Shown piece by piece: positions 1 to 9,134 of a stretch of DNA of 64,000 bases (positions are counted from its first letter, which is position 1; every line of letters begins with the position of its first letter). The notes below the pieces were generated by a model that ran no database searches, was not told the origin of the DNA, and was given only the letters and a program-made list of their open reading frames with translations. The translations under genes were made by a program, and so were the position numbers. Source of the DNA: Myxococcales bacterium (GTDB lineage Bacteria > Myxococcota_A > Polyangia > Haliangiales > Haliangiaceae); assembly GCA_016716835.1 (NCBI GenBank), contig JADJUW010000001.1, positions 2,942,001 to 3,006,000 of the forward strand. The letters are read 5' to 3'.

Positions 1-237
1 AGCATGTCGCTCAAACGCGTCCGCGAGCTACCGTTTGCGGTCATCGGCCAAGGCGGTCACATGGGGATGCTGGTCTATGGCAAGTGGTACGAAGTGCATT
101 GGAGTCACAGCCACAGCGACCCGGAACTTATCGAGTCAAGCGACCTCGTCAATCGCGCGACCGATGCCGTCGCCATGGCGCCTCCCGCCGACGTCGAGCG
201 CGTGCTGCGCGCGCCACGCACGCCAGGCGAAGAATAA
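1..237 (+). CDS. C-terminal fragment of unknown protein, paralogue of the next gene (cut by window edge)
   Basis: This is the 3' end of a gene that begins upstream of the window. The visible 78 residues closely match the last ~85 residues of the following gene: both contain the stretch ELPFAVIGQGGHMG, a YGxWYEVHxxHSH segment, and end in a VERVLRAP...GEE tail. The stop is at 235-237, and the downstream paralogue starts about 125 bases later on the same strand, so this is a tandem duplication. The conserved GGHMG histidine is a candidate catalytic residue (inference). The ATG at 4 is an internal methionine that also exists in the paralogue, so it should not be taken as the start. Function unknown. 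Confidence 0.75.
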   Translation, partial: SMSLKRVRELPFAVIGQGGHMGMLVYGKWYEVHWSHSHSDPELIESSDLVNRATDAVAMAPPADVERVLRAPRTPGEE

Positions 238-361
238 GGCATTTTCGTCGGGCGCTAAGGCTTGCCGCGGCTTATCCGCTGGTTGCCATGCCTCGTCGCA
301 AAGTAGCTGCAGAACTCGCGAAAACCCTGATACGATGGGACGTCTGTTTCGCTGAGGCACC

Positions 362-1957
362 GTGGCAACTACCCAACAACATTCATCCGCCGCGAGCCAG
401 GCCCAGGGGACAACCCAGGCCGCTAGCGACGACGCCACGGCCCAAACCGACAACCCTGCCCTATCGGCCGCCGCCGAGCTGCAGCGGCTGGAGCTGATGC
501 AGCGCATGCCGGCGCTTGATTTTTGCGTGATGCTGTTTCGGCTATCTGACGACGCCCAGTGGGAGATCATTGGTCAACTTGAGCAGATGGGTGACGTACC
601 CCGCGCCACCCTCGCCGCGGCAGCCGCGTATGTGGCGGAAGCCCCCGTTGTTCGTCAAGCCGACTTGCTGGACGATCCTAACCTCGCTCAGTACTTGTCA
701 ATTGACGAGCAGCCCAACGTGGTGACCATCTCGTTCACCTTGCCTGGCGAGATGGAACCAAGCCACTCCGTGCGCACGGTCTACGATGATACGAGATCTG
801 AAACATGGATCTACGATGGTCCTGCGAGCGATGATTACCCGGCACTGGAGGAAACGTTCCAAGAAGCAGAGGATGAAATCGACATCTATGAAGGCGATCA
901 GCCGGACGTCGATCCCGCTTCATTCGCGCCGGTCACGGGTGACGCGACCACCTGGCGTGTCCTAGGGGCGGGAGCACGCGCCGCGCTGGCGTTGCCGCGT
1001 GAGGAAGACGCCGCCCTGGATGCCAGCGTGGCCGAGCTCGTCACCACCTATCCAGATGAAGTGCAGCAAATTCTCACCATCATTCGAGTGAGGATGGGCT
1101 CCCGCGCGGTCGAAGCCTACCAGCATATTTCAGATCCTGATCGCCTGCGGGCGCCAACCAAGCTCCATGCCATTGCCATCATGACCAAGCGCATCGCGGC
1201 GCTCGACGCCGTGATTGCCCAGGAGTCGACAGGCCCGCACGGAGGCGGGGCAACCAAGACCCCCGCGAATTTCGGCGTCGTGGCGGCGGCTCATGTCGAA
1301 CGCATGGATCTCGAACACTCGCGCGATATCTTGGCAACCGGCAAGGGACGTTACGAAGGCGCCGTAACGTCCGAGCGCAAGTACAAAACCTGGACCATGA
1401 AGCAACGCGGTGGCCGCGCCATCGATTGCACGACCTTTCCGTTCAAGGTGCTAGCAGATACGTCGGACGCCGTTGGCCAGCCCGAGTTGTACAAAGCATT
1501 TCAGAACGCGATGCACCAGGTATGGCGTAAGAAAGAGGGCGCTGGCCCAAATGAAACACCAACGGTGTGGGACGACGACGTGCTCAATGGCCTACGCGTT
1601 GGCCTTGGGTGGAAAGGCTTTCTGATCGACCCTAGCAATAGCTACGCCGGCGAAGAAAGTTGGAACGACGTCAAAGTCGACCCCGCCCTTGCGATCACCC
1701 ACGGCGACAGCATGTCGCTTGCCCGAGCGCGCGAGCTGCCCTTCGCCGTCATCGGACAGGGTGGCCATATGGGGCTTCTCGTTTATGGCCATTGGTACGA
1801 AGTTCACTTTGGTCATAGTCACGACGATGTTGAATTGATCGACGCGGCGGTGCTGCCCGCGAGGTGGCAGACCGCCGCCGCCATGGCGCCCGCCGCGGAC
1901 GTCGAGCGCGTGCTGCGCGCGCCGCTACCGCAAGACGATACGACCGGCGAGGAATAG
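362..1957 (+). CDS. Unknown protein with putative Cys/His (papain-like or NlpC-like) C-terminal domain
   Basis: The 531-residue product starts at a GTG; the first ~35 residues are Ala/Gln/Thr-rich and low complexity, with no signal peptide. The middle part is acidic and predicted helical. The last ~180 residues look like an enzyme domain: an IDCTTF motif (Cys356) is followed about 113 residues later by GGHMGLLVYG (His469) and an EVHFGHSHDD segment. This Cys-then-His order with a small residue-rich strand around the His resembles NlpC/P60, CHAP and papain-like amidases, but I cannot assign a named family. The truncated gene upstream has the same C-terminal end. It could be a peptidoglycan- or protein-acting amidase or an effector delivered by a secretion machine; that is inference. 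The gene converges with ftsK, 36 bases apart. Confidence 0.7.
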   Translation: MATTQQHSSAASQAQGTTQAASDDATAQTDNPALSAAAELQRLELMQRMPALDFCVMLFRLSDDAQWEIIGQLEQMGDVPRATLAAAAAYVAEAPVVRQADLLDDPNLAQYLSIDEQPNVVTISFTLPGEMEPSHSVRTVYDDTRSETWIYDGPASDDYPALEETFQEAEDEIDIYEGDQPDVDPASFAPVTGDATTWRVLGAGARAALALPREEDAALDASVAELVTTYPDEVQQILTIIRVRMGSRAVEAYQHISDPDRLRAPTKLHAIAIMTKRIAALDAVIAQESTGPHGGGATKTPANFGVVAAAHVERMDLEHSRDILATGKGRYEGAVTSERKYKTWTMKQRGGRAIDCTTFPFKVLADTSDAVGQPELYKAFQNAMHQVWRKKEGAGPNETPTVWDDDVLNGLRVGLGWKGFLIDPSNSYAGEESWNDVKVDPALAITHGDSMSLARARELPFAVIGQGGHMGLLVYGHWYEVHFGHSHDDVELIDAAVLPARWQTAAAMAPAADVERVLRAPLPQDDTTGEE

Positions 1958-1993
1958 GCCGTTTGGGGCGCTTTGGCTGCGCCGGCGTCTGCC

Positions 1994-4738
1994 TTAGGCC
2001 GCCGCTACTAAGACTTCGCGCTTATTGGTGTGATCAGGCGGGCTGACCACGCCTTGCTTTTCCATCTCTTCGACGATGCGCGCCGCGCGGTTGTAGCCAA
2101 TACGCAGTTGCCGCTGCACCCACGAAATGGAGGCGTTGCGAGATTGCGTAACCACCGCCACCGCGCGGTCATACATTTCGTCTTCGCCCTTGCCGCCCCC
2201 TGCGCCGCCAGCGTCGCCGCCTATGCCGCCGTCGCCCTCTTCGTCACGCGGCTTGAGGATGTCGAGGTTGTAAACCGGCCGCGCCTGCGTCTTGAGGAAA
2301 TTGACCACCTGATGGATCTCTTCTTCGTCGACATAGCAGCCGTGCAGGCGCTGCGGTGCCGCGCCGCGATCGGAGAACAGCATGTCGCCGGCGCCCAGCA
2401 ACGCCTCGGCGCCATTTTGATCGAGAATAGTCCGCGAATCAATTTTCGACGTGACGTGGAAGGCAATGCGCGACGGGAAGTTGGCCTTGATGAGGCCGGT
2501 GATCACGTCGACCGAAGGTCGTTGCGTCGCCAAAATGAGATGGATGCCCGCGGCGCGCGCTTTTTGCGCGATGCGCGCCACCGACATCTCGACCTCTTTA
2601 GGCGCACACATCATCAGATCAGCGAATTCGTCGATGACAATGACGATGTACGGCAGACGCTGCGGCACCGGCGTCGACTTGGACGACGCGTCGACCTCGC
2701 TCGCATCGCCAGCCTCCAAATCGTCAACCTCGTCGTCGGCGCCGTGGCGCCCCGTCTTATGAAGCGCGCGCGCGGCGGCATCGGCGGCCAGGCGCAAGGC
2801 GTCGGCCTCGTGCTTGGCTAGCAGGCGCGCCTGTTTTTCATTGTACGTCGCGATGTCGCGCACGCCCATTTGAGAGAGCGCGTCGTAGCGGCGTTCCATT
2901 TCTTCCACCGCCCATCGCAGCGCCAGATTCGCCTTGCGCGGATCGGTGACGACGGGCAGCAAGAGATGCGGAATGCCCTCATAGATCGACAGCTCGAGCA
3001 TTTTCGGATCGACCATGATCATCCGCACGTCGTCCGGGGAGCAGTTGTAGAGCAGGCTGGTGATCATGGTGTTGACGGCCACCGACTTGCCCGAGCCGGT
3101 GGTACCGGCAACCAGCAAGTGCGGCATGCGAGCCAAGTCGACCACCGCGGGGCCACCTTCGATGTCTTTACCGAGCGCCATCGGCAGCTTGGCCTTGGAC
3201 TTGTGAAACATCTCGTCGGCGAGGATTTCCTTGAGAAACACCTTTTCGCGCGCCTTATTAGGCACCTCGATGCCAACCACCGACTTGCCAGGAATCGGCG
3301 CAACGATCCGTACGCGCAACGCGGCGAGCGCGAGCGCGAGGTCATCGGACAGGTTGACGATCTTGTTGACGCGCACGCCGGGCGCTGGCGAAAACTCATA
3401 CATGGTGACAACCGGGCCTGGTCGGATTGCCGTGACGTCGCCCTTGACGCCGTAGTTCTCCAGCGTCTGCGTCAGGCGCGCCGAGAGCTCGAGCATGGCC
3501 TGCTTGTCGTGCAGGTTGTGGCCGCCGCCGTCATAGTGCAACAGCGAGATCGACGGCAGCTGATAGGCGCCGTCGCCGAGCTTGATAAAGCCCTTGCGTT
3601 CTTTTTCGGCCTGTTTTTCCTTGGCCGCCATCGCCTCTTGATCGGCGTGACTAAAGCGCGACTCGACAATGAGGGGTGGCGCGGCCGGAGTCGCAGGTGC
3701 GCCCTTGGCAACCAACGCCAAGGCGGACCCAGGCGCGGCGAGGGGAACCGCGGCGGCAAGGCCCGTCGCGGGGTGGGGCATGGCGCCTTCACCGAGGCCC
3801 AGATCGGTACGTGCGGCCTTTTTCTTGGGCACCTTTACCAGCGTGCCGGCCTCATTGTCGTTCGCCGACAGCGGGGTCTCATCGTCGCCACCTAGCTCAA
3901 GCGCGTTGGCGTCGCCATCGCCGGTGCTCGTCACCGTGCCGCCCGCCATACGCCTTCGACGAGCCTTTGTCGGCGCGTCGTCGGCGTCCGATTCTCGGAC
4001 AATGATTGCTGGCTCGCGCGGCTTACCACCAGAGAGCTCGATGATCTCGTCATCTGTTGGCGCCGCCTCGTCTTCGAAGACCTCGTCGCGCCCTGGAAAC
4101 ATGGCGTGCGCGACATCGGTCAGCCAGTACCATGCGGTTAGCGCCACGGAGGCGGTGCCCTGCCCCAGCCACACCATGGCGTCGCCCATCGCCGAGATCA
4201 CCTGCTTCATGCGCAGCGGCGTCGCAATGACCACCGCAATAAACAAACCGGTTGCGGCGAGCAGCGCCGTGCCGGCGGTCGAGATCACCGCGCGCAGCAC
4301 TTCGGCAATATTTTCCCCTACGAGCCCGCCGGGGCCAAATCCGCCTACGCGATAGTCGCCGACAAAAAGCTGCAACAGGACGCCAAGGCAAAGCACCCCG
4401 AGGCCAACCCCGACCCCCACTTCCCACGGCATCAGCGGTCGTTTTTCCACCAGCGCGCGCACCGAAGCGACCACTGCGAGCACCACCAGGGCGTGCGCTC
4501 CTACGCCGGCCAAGCCATAAACGAGGCGGGCAGCGGTGGTGCCAAACGGGCCCATCCAGGCGGCGCCGAGCTGCAGCGACCACAGCGCTACCATTAAAAA
4601 AAGTGAGACCCCTAGCCCGACGATGCCGCGAATCTCTCGCCCAGATTCGCTGCGCTCCGCCTCAGCCCGCGTATTGCGCCGGCGCGGCTGGGAATCTATA
4701 AGCTCTTGAAAATCTTTTGTTTTTCGAGGATTCCCCAT
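1994..4738 (-). CDS. ftsK: DNA translocase FtsK/SpoIIIE
   Basis: Septum-located ATP-driven DNA pump that clears chromosome dimers and directs XerCD recombination during division. The 914-residue product has four N-terminal membrane segments (about residues 35-190), a long Ala/Pro/charged linker (about 215-390), and the RecA-like motor with Walker A GTTGSGKSVAVN and Walker B IVIVIDEFADLMM. It ends with the winged-helix gamma domain (ISWVQRQLRIGYNRAARIVE) that reads KOPS sites. An extra acidic/Ala-rich insert of about 50 residues sits inside the motor just before the Walker B region. Start ATG at 4738 follows a short intergenic gap to the divergent lolA. Length and domain order are normal for proteobacterial FtsK. 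Confidence 0.97.
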   Translation of the reverse strand: MGNPRKTKDFQELIDSQPRRRNTRAEAERSESGREIRGIVGLGVSLFLMVALWSLQLGAAWMGPFGTTAARLVYGLAGVGAHALVVLAVVASVRALVEKRPLMPWEVGVGVGLGVLCLGVLLQLFVGDYRVGGFGPGGLVGENIAEVLRAVISTAGTALLAATGLFIAVVIATPLRMKQVISAMGDAMVWLGQGTASVALTAWYWLTDVAHAMFPGRDEVFEDEAAPTDDEIIELSGGKPREPAIIVRESDADDAPTKARRRRMAGGTVTSTGDGDANALELGGDDETPLSANDNEAGTLVKVPKKKAARTDLGLGEGAMPHPATGLAAAVPLAAPGSALALVAKGAPATPAAPPLIVESRFSHADQEAMAAKEKQAEKERKGFIKLGDGAYQLPSISLLHYDGGGHNLHDKQAMLELSARLTQTLENYGVKGDVTAIRPGPVVTMYEFSPAPGVRVNKIVNLSDDLALALAALRVRIVAPIPGKSVVGIEVPNKAREKVFLKEILADEMFHKSKAKLPMALGKDIEGGPAVVDLARMPHLLVAGTTGSGKSVAVNTMITSLLYNCSPDDVRMIMVDPKMLELSIYEGIPHLLLPVVTDPRKANLALRWAVEEMERRYDALSQMGVRDIATYNEKQARLLAKHEADALRLAADAAARALHKTGRHGADDEVDDLEAGDASEVDASSKSTPVPQRLPYIVIVIDEFADLMMCAPKEVEMSVARIAQKARAAGIHLILATQRPSVDVITGLIKANFPSRIAFHVTSKIDSRTILDQNGAEALLGAGDMLFSDRGAAPQRLHGCYVDEEEIHQVVNFLKTQARPVYNLDILKPRDEEGDGGIGGDAGGAGGGKGEDEMYDRAVAVVTQSRNASISWVQRQLRIGYNRAARIVEEMEKQGVVSPPDHTNKREVLVAAA

Positions 4739-4887
4739 AGTGACACCTACAACCGCACAATTGTCCTACATCTGACCACAGGCGGCAAATTTTTTCCCTT
4801 TTGACCGTGGCAGAGACTGCGCCGCGATGAATGACGCGTCTGGCTAGGCGTCTACCTACCAGACGGATAGATTCCGTGGAGTCCATC

Positions 4888-5646
4888 ATGAGCAATCTGC
4901 TGACCATTGGTTTTTTCACCCAGCTCCTAAACCTGACGCAACCCGGAGGCACGGCGAAGCCGGCTTCGTCGGTACCTGCAACAACGTCCGCGGGCGCAGC
5001 CGCCACTGTCAAGCCGGTGCCGGCCACCGCCGACGCAATCATCGGCGAGGTGCAAGCCTTTTACGCCCGCGTCGACCGGGTCACCGCGAAGTTCAAGCAG
5101 ACCGTGACCAATGCGGCCTTTGGCGACACCAAGGATAGCAACGGCATGGTTTGGATTTCCAAGCCCGGCAAGATGCGTTGGGACTACTACGGCAAATCGA
5201 CGAAAGGCAAGACGCCTACCGTCCGCCGCAGTTTTCTCTCCAACGGCAAGACGTTGTGGGTGATCGATCACGACAACAAGCTGGTCAATGAGAAAGACTT
5301 GGCAAGCGATTTGTTGCCGGTGGCGATTACGTTTCTCTACGGCAAGGGTGACCTGCGCAGCGAGTTTGATGCCACCTTGGAAAACAACAAGAAGTACGGT
5401 ACGGCGCAAGACTTGGTCTTGCGGTTGACGCCCAAGAAGCCGTCCGCGCAATACAAGGAGCTTTACCTGCTCGTGGCCAAAGACAACTTTCGCGTCCGCG
5501 AGTCGATCATCATCGATTCCTCCGGCAACGTAAATCGCTTCGCGTTTTTCGAGCCTAATTTCACCAAAGCCGTGAAGGCCTCGTGGTTTGAATTCGAGCC
5601 GACTAGCGTCAAGGGCTATCGCATTTCGCGCGGCGACGCCGAGTAA
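4888..5646 (+). CDS. lolA: Outer-membrane lipoprotein carrier protein LolA
   Basis: Periplasmic chaperone that takes lipoproteins from the LolCDE transporter to the outer membrane. The 252-residue product has a hydrophobic N-terminus and a Pro/Ala/Thr linker, then the LolA fold: the FYARVDRVTAKFKQTV helix, a GMVWISKPGKMRWDY strand segment and a GKTLWVIDHDNK hairpin, all typical of the family. An in-frame ATG exists at 4831, but the ATG at 4888 has a GGAG ribosome site seven bases upstream and gives a more signal-like N-terminus, so it is preferred. It is divergent from ftsK, the same neighbour lolA has in many proteobacteria. The many lipoproteins in this window would be its clients. Confidence 0.9.
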   Translation: MSNLLTIGFFTQLLNLTQPGGTAKPASSVPATTSAGAAATVKPVPATADAIIGEVQAFYARVDRVTAKFKQTVTNAAFGDTKDSNGMVWISKPGKMRWDYYGKSTKGKTPTVRRSFLSNGKTLWVIDHDNKLVNEKDLASDLLPVAITFLYGKGDLRSEFDATLENNKKYGTAQDLVLRLTPKKPSAQYKELYLLVAKDNFRVRESIIIDSSGNVNRFAFFEPNFTKAVKASWFEFEPTSVKGYRISRGDAE

Positions 5647-5662
5647 CGCCAGCGGCGCGCAG

Positions 5663-6454
5663 CTACGCCTTGGCCGGCAATTCGAGCGCGGCCAATTCCT
5701 TCATGTCATCCGCGCTCAGCGAGTGCTCGTCGCCGGCGGGTAACGCGGCGGGCGCGGTCCCGGCAGGCAGCGCCACGCCCATCTTGGCCTTGAGCTCAAG
5801 TAGCGCCGCATCGGCGCCACCTCCGCCATAGCCCTGCGCTTCAAGCTGCTTGATCTTGGCATCGAGCGAGCCGCCGTTTAGTTCGCCCGCCAGTTCGGCA
5901 GACGCCTCGGCCTGGGCTTCAATTTCGTCGACCTTGTCGGCCATGCGATTAAAGGTGTCAAAGGCCGAGGTATCGCCAATGCCTTCCATGGTGTTGGCGA
6001 TGCTGCGCTGTGCCTCGGCACGGCGACTACGCGCGATAAGAATATTTTTCTTGCGCTTGGCCTCTTCGATCTTGTCGGCGAGCATGCCCAGCGCGAGCTT
6101 GAGCTTGTCGACCGCGGCCTTTTGCTGCGCCCATTGCGTTTGATACTGGTCGGCAATGGCCTCGTGCTCTTGCCGCCGCGCCAGGGCCTGCTTGGCTAGG
6201 TTGTCATCGCCAGCGCGCACCGCGACCATGGCTTTCTTTTCCCAGTCCTGCGCCTTTTCTTGCTCGGCAAATTGTTGCCGGTTGAGTTTCTTTTCATCCG
6301 CGATTGCGATCGCGACCGCCTGCTTGGCGCTGGCGAGCTGTTGCTGCATGTCGAGCAACACCTGATTTAGCATCTTCTCGGGCTCTTCGGCCGACGAGAT
6401 CAGATCATTGAGATTGCTCTTAATTAAGGTGCCTAATCGCTCAAAAATGCCCAT
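5663..6454 (-). CDS. pspA: Phage-shock protein A / IM30 family membrane-stress protein
   Basis: Peripheral inner-membrane coiled-coil protein that assembles into ESCRT-III-like polymers and protects membrane integrity. The 263-residue product begins MGIFERLGTLIKSNLNDLI, the amphipathic helix and family signature, followed by EEPEKMLNQVLLDMQQQL and a long coiled coil up to about residue 190, then an Ala/Gly-rich C-terminal extension of about 60 residues. A GGCGAGG ribosome site precedes the ATG. No pspB, pspC or pspF lies nearby, so this looks like the stand-alone version found in many bacteria. It converges with lolA, 16 bases apart. Confidence 0.93.
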   Translation of the reverse strand: MGIFERLGTLIKSNLNDLISSAEEPEKMLNQVLLDMQQQLASAKQAVAIAIADEKKLNRQQFAEQEKAQDWEKKAMVAVRAGDDNLAKQALARRQEHEAIADQYQTQWAQQKAAVDKLKLALGMLADKIEEAKRKKNILIARSRRAEAQRSIANTMEGIGDTSAFDTFNRMADKVDEIEAQAEASAELAGELNGGSLDAKIKQLEAQGYGGGGADAALLELKAKMGVALPAGTAPAALPAGDEHSLSADDMKELAALELPAKA

Positions 6455-6616
6455 GAATACCTCGCCGGTACCCTACGATTGAAATGTCGTCGCCGCCACT
6501 GCCAGGCAACGTGTCTTGTGCCGGACGGAGGTTACGGTCTGCGCCGCCCGGCGCAGGCGTTTTGCGTCGACACCACTGGACAACCCCCGGCGCGCTTATG
6601 GTAACCACCTGAATTC

Positions 6617-7324
6617 ATGAGCAGTTCTGCCATCCGCCACGTCGCCATCATTATGGATGGCAATGGCCGGTGGGCCGAAGCGCGCGGCATGTCACGGGTG
6701 GAGGGGCACCGCGTCGGCGCCGAGAGCGTTCGCGACATCACGCGAGCGGCGCGCGAGCATGGCCTTGCGGCGCTAACGCTGTATGCGTTTTCCAGCCAAA
6801 ACTGGGGCAGACCGCCCGCCGAAATCGCCGCGCTGATGGAGCTGCTCGCCAACTACCTGCGCTCGGAGCGTCAGGAAATCTTGGACAACCAAATTCGCCT
6901 CCATGCCATCGGAGATGTTGAGCTATTGCCGAGCGCCGTGCGCGAGCCACTGCTGGCCTTATGCGCCGAATCGGCAGCCAACACCGGCATGGTACTCACG
7001 CTAGCGTTGTCGTATGGCGGCCGCGAATCGATCGCGCGCGCGGTTGCGGCGCTCGCCACCGACGTCGCCGCCGGCACATTGGCGGCGCGCGACGTCACGG
7101 TCGACGCCCTCTCACGCTATCTGCCGACATCTATCTTGCCTCCGGTTGATTTAATGATCCGCACCTCGGGCGAGGTTCGCATTTCGAACTTCTTGTTGTG
7201 GGAGCTGGCGTACGCCGAGCTGCTCTTTGTCGACACGCCGTGGCCTGATTTCCGCAAGCCGGCGTTTTTGGCCGCGCTGCACGAGGCCGCCGGGCGCGAT
7301 CGACGTTTTGGCTTGGTGACATAA
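6617..7324 (+). CDS. uppS: Isoprenyl transferase (undecaprenyl diphosphate synthase)
   Basis: Cis-prenyltransferase that condenses isopentenyl diphosphate onto farnesyl diphosphate to make the C55 carrier lipid for peptidoglycan and O-antigen. The 235-residue product has the family's HVAIIMDGNGRW motif (catalytic Asp14), the TLYAFSSQNWGRP segment, and the C-terminal DLMIRTSGEVRISNFLLW and YAEL signatures. The usual RTGGE is RTSGE here, a conservative change. Length is typical. No cdsA, dxr or rseP follows, unlike the common arrangement. The Shine-Dalgarno sequence is weak. Confidence 0.95.
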   Translation: MSSSAIRHVAIIMDGNGRWAEARGMSRVEGHRVGAESVRDITRAAREHGLAALTLYAFSSQNWGRPPAEIAALMELLANYLRSERQEILDNQIRLHAIGDVELLPSAVREPLLALCAESAANTGMVLTLALSYGGRESIARAVAALATDVAAGTLAARDVTVDALSRYLPTSILPPVDLMIRTSGEVRISNFLLWELAYAELLFVDTPWPDFRKPAFLAALHEAAGRDRRFGLVT

Positions 7325-7424
7325 GTCGCAGCCCAAGGCAAGGACGGCGCTAGCTTAGCCGCAAAAGCCCATTCTTAAGGGGCCCGCCATGGGCGAGCGG
7401 TTGCGCAAGGCCTAGGTTGGCCGC

Positions 7425-7916
7425 ATGAAAGTTTCTAAGGCAAGTTTGCTCGCCGGGTTGGTTGCATCGCTGGTGTCTTGTGGCCGTGACGAACAAGAGG
7501 GCATGACGCCTACCCAGACGATGAGGACCATCGCCGTAGCCTTATGTGAGCGTGCTTTCGAATGCAGCGGCTCGGCGCCGGAACCGTTAGATTATGCGAC
7601 CGTGGCCGAATGCGCCGACGAATGGCTTGCCGGCACTGGCGCCAACCAAGCCGCGATCGAGGCCTCGATCGAAGCCGGCCGCATCTCCTGGGAGGCAGAT
7701 GACGCCGAGTATTGTGCGCGCCTGGTCGCCGAGGCACTGGGCAATCTCTCGTGCGAGGACTATTGGAATGAGAACGAAGCCGCGCTCGGTGTCGATGACC
7801 CGCGCTGCGACACGCTTGGGGCAGGGCTCGTTGCCGATGGTGACGCCTGCACCATCGACGACGATTGCGCCAGCGTCGGGTCGGATTGCATCGACGACGT
7901 TTGCACGCCAGAGTGA
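7425..7916 (+). CDS. Small Cys-rich lipoprotein, copy 1 of a tandem triplet
   Basis: The 163-residue product has a short signal peptide ending in a lipobox (LVSC, Cys19), so it is predicted to be lipidated and envelope-anchored. The mature part contains about ten cysteines, a helix beginning MRTIAVALCERAFECSG, and an Asp/Cys-rich C-terminus (DGDACTIDDDCASVGSDC) reminiscent of small Cys-rich modules of myxobacterial secreted proteins. Copies 2 and 3 follow directly on the same strand and share cysteine spacing. Function unknown; the downstream cytochrome c may be linked by position only. Confidence 0.75.
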   Translation: MKVSKASLLAGLVASLVSCGRDEQEGMTPTQTMRTIAVALCERAFECSGSAPEPLDYATVAECADEWLAGTGANQAAIEASIEAGRISWEADDAEYCARLVAEALGNLSCEDYWNENEAALGVDDPRCDTLGAGLVADGDACTIDDDCASVGSDCIDDVCTPE

Positions 7917-8060
7917 TGTTTGTAACAAGCGATCCACTGTCGCACGCGCGATAGAAACCGTGCCGCTTTTCGCGCGGATACGTTTACTTAAGGTCGTGCT
8001 GCCACGGCCTGCCAAATTATTAAGTTGCGCCGGCTTTCCTGGGTGACCTAGTTTGCCGCC

Positions 8061-8552
8061 ATGAAATTAAGCAACGTGTTGGTAATTGGTGTGGTCTCCT
8101 CACTAGCTGCGTGTGGTGGTGACGAGGACGGGCTGTCTCAAGAACAAGCCTTGGGTAAAGTGGCGCAGACATTTTGCGAGCGTTCGTTCGACTGCGAAGC
8201 CAATTCGCCAGAACCGCTTGAGTACGCCAACGTTGCCGAGTGCGTCGTGGGGTTTAAGGCTGCGCTTGAAAGCGACGAGCAAGCCGCGATCGAGGCCTCG
8301 ATCGCAGCCGGCCGTATTTCGTGGAATGAAGACGATGCGGCGTATTGCGTCGTCCAGATAAATGCCGCATTAAACGACCTTTCATGCAGCGTGTTTTTCG
8401 AACAAGCATTCCTGGCGCTGGGGTCAGAGGACCCTCGCTGCCTGGCGTTGGGCACTGGCCTGGTCGCCGATGGTGACGCCTGTACCATCGACGACGATTG
8501 CGCCGCCGAAGGCTCACTCTGTATCGAGCTTGTGTGCAGCCAACCACTGTAA
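8061..8552 (+). CDS. Small Cys-rich lipoprotein, copy 2 of a tandem triplet
   Basis: Same length (163 residues) and layout as the preceding gene: signal peptide, lipobox LAAC (Cys19), an FCERSFDCEANSPEP segment, an EQAAIEASIAAGRISW helix and the C-terminal DGDACTIDDDCA module. Two DNA blocks, 8281-8313 and 8466-8504, each differ by one base from their counterparts at 7648-7680 and 7833-7871, while the rest has diverged. That pattern indicates a fairly recent duplication or gene conversion between copies. Function unknown. Confidence 0.75.
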   Translation: MKLSNVLVIGVVSSLAACGGDEDGLSQEQALGKVAQTFCERSFDCEANSPEPLEYANVAECVVGFKAALESDEQAAIEASIAAGRISWNEDDAAYCVVQINAALNDLSCSVFFEQAFLALGSEDPRCLALGTGLVADGDACTIDDDCAAEGSLCIELVCSQPL

Positions 8553-8594
8553 GCCTTGGTTACGCGCGCAACCTGATCTACAGTGCGCGCAACT

Positions 8595-9134
8595 ATGAGC
8601 GCGCATCGAGCCATCTCCGACGTCCCACGCCACCGCGCTGGGATGGTAGCCCGCGCGGCGATCGCGGGCGTCTTAGGTGCGGCATACCCGTCACTGCTTA
8701 CCGCCTGCCAAAGCACGCCTGAACCGGCCGTGCCCAGCGAGGCGTTTCGCCGCGTAATCGCTTCGTTTTGTACCTACGCCGTCGACTGTGCCAATCGGCC
8801 GGCGGGCTTTACGTTTGACACCCAAAGCGAGTGCCAGACCATCATGCTCAACTCGATTGGCGGTAGCGTCGCGATGGGGCAATACGACACCGCAGCCGAA
8901 AATGGTCGCGTCATCTGGAGCAACGACGATGCCGAGTATTGCGCGGAGCTGGCCGCGGCCTGGTCGGCCACCGCTACCTGCCAAGAATTGTGGGCGACAC
9001 GCATAACGCTAAATTTCAGTGATCCGAGATGCGACGCGCTCGGCCACGGCACGGTGGCACAGGGCGGCGCCTGCGCGGTCTCGCTCGAATGCGCTGATGA
9101 CAATTCGTGTCGCAGCGGGGCATGCGCGCCGTAA
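8595..9134 (+). CDS. Small Cys-rich exported protein, diverged copy 3 of a tandem triplet
   Basis: The product of about 179 residues has a longer N-terminus with a hydrophobic segment ending in LLTAC, a plausible lipobox. It keeps the core pattern of the two upstream copies: ASFCTYAVDCANRP, a GRVIWSNDDAEYC motif, an FSDPRCDALGHGTVAQGGAC region and a final CRSGAC. A GTG at 8583 is an alternative start four codons earlier; the ATG at 8595 is chosen. Its 3' end overlaps the start of the cytochrome gene by 13 bases, so the two are probably translated from one message. Confidence 0.65.
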   Translation: MSAHRAISDVPRHRAGMVARAAIAGVLGAAYPSLLTACQSTPEPAVPSEAFRRVIASFCTYAVDCANRPAGFTFDTQSECQTIMLNSIGGSVAMGQYDTAAENGRVIWSNDDAEYCAELAAAWSATATCQELWATRITLNFSDPRCDALGHGTVAQGGACAVSLECADDNSCRSGACAP

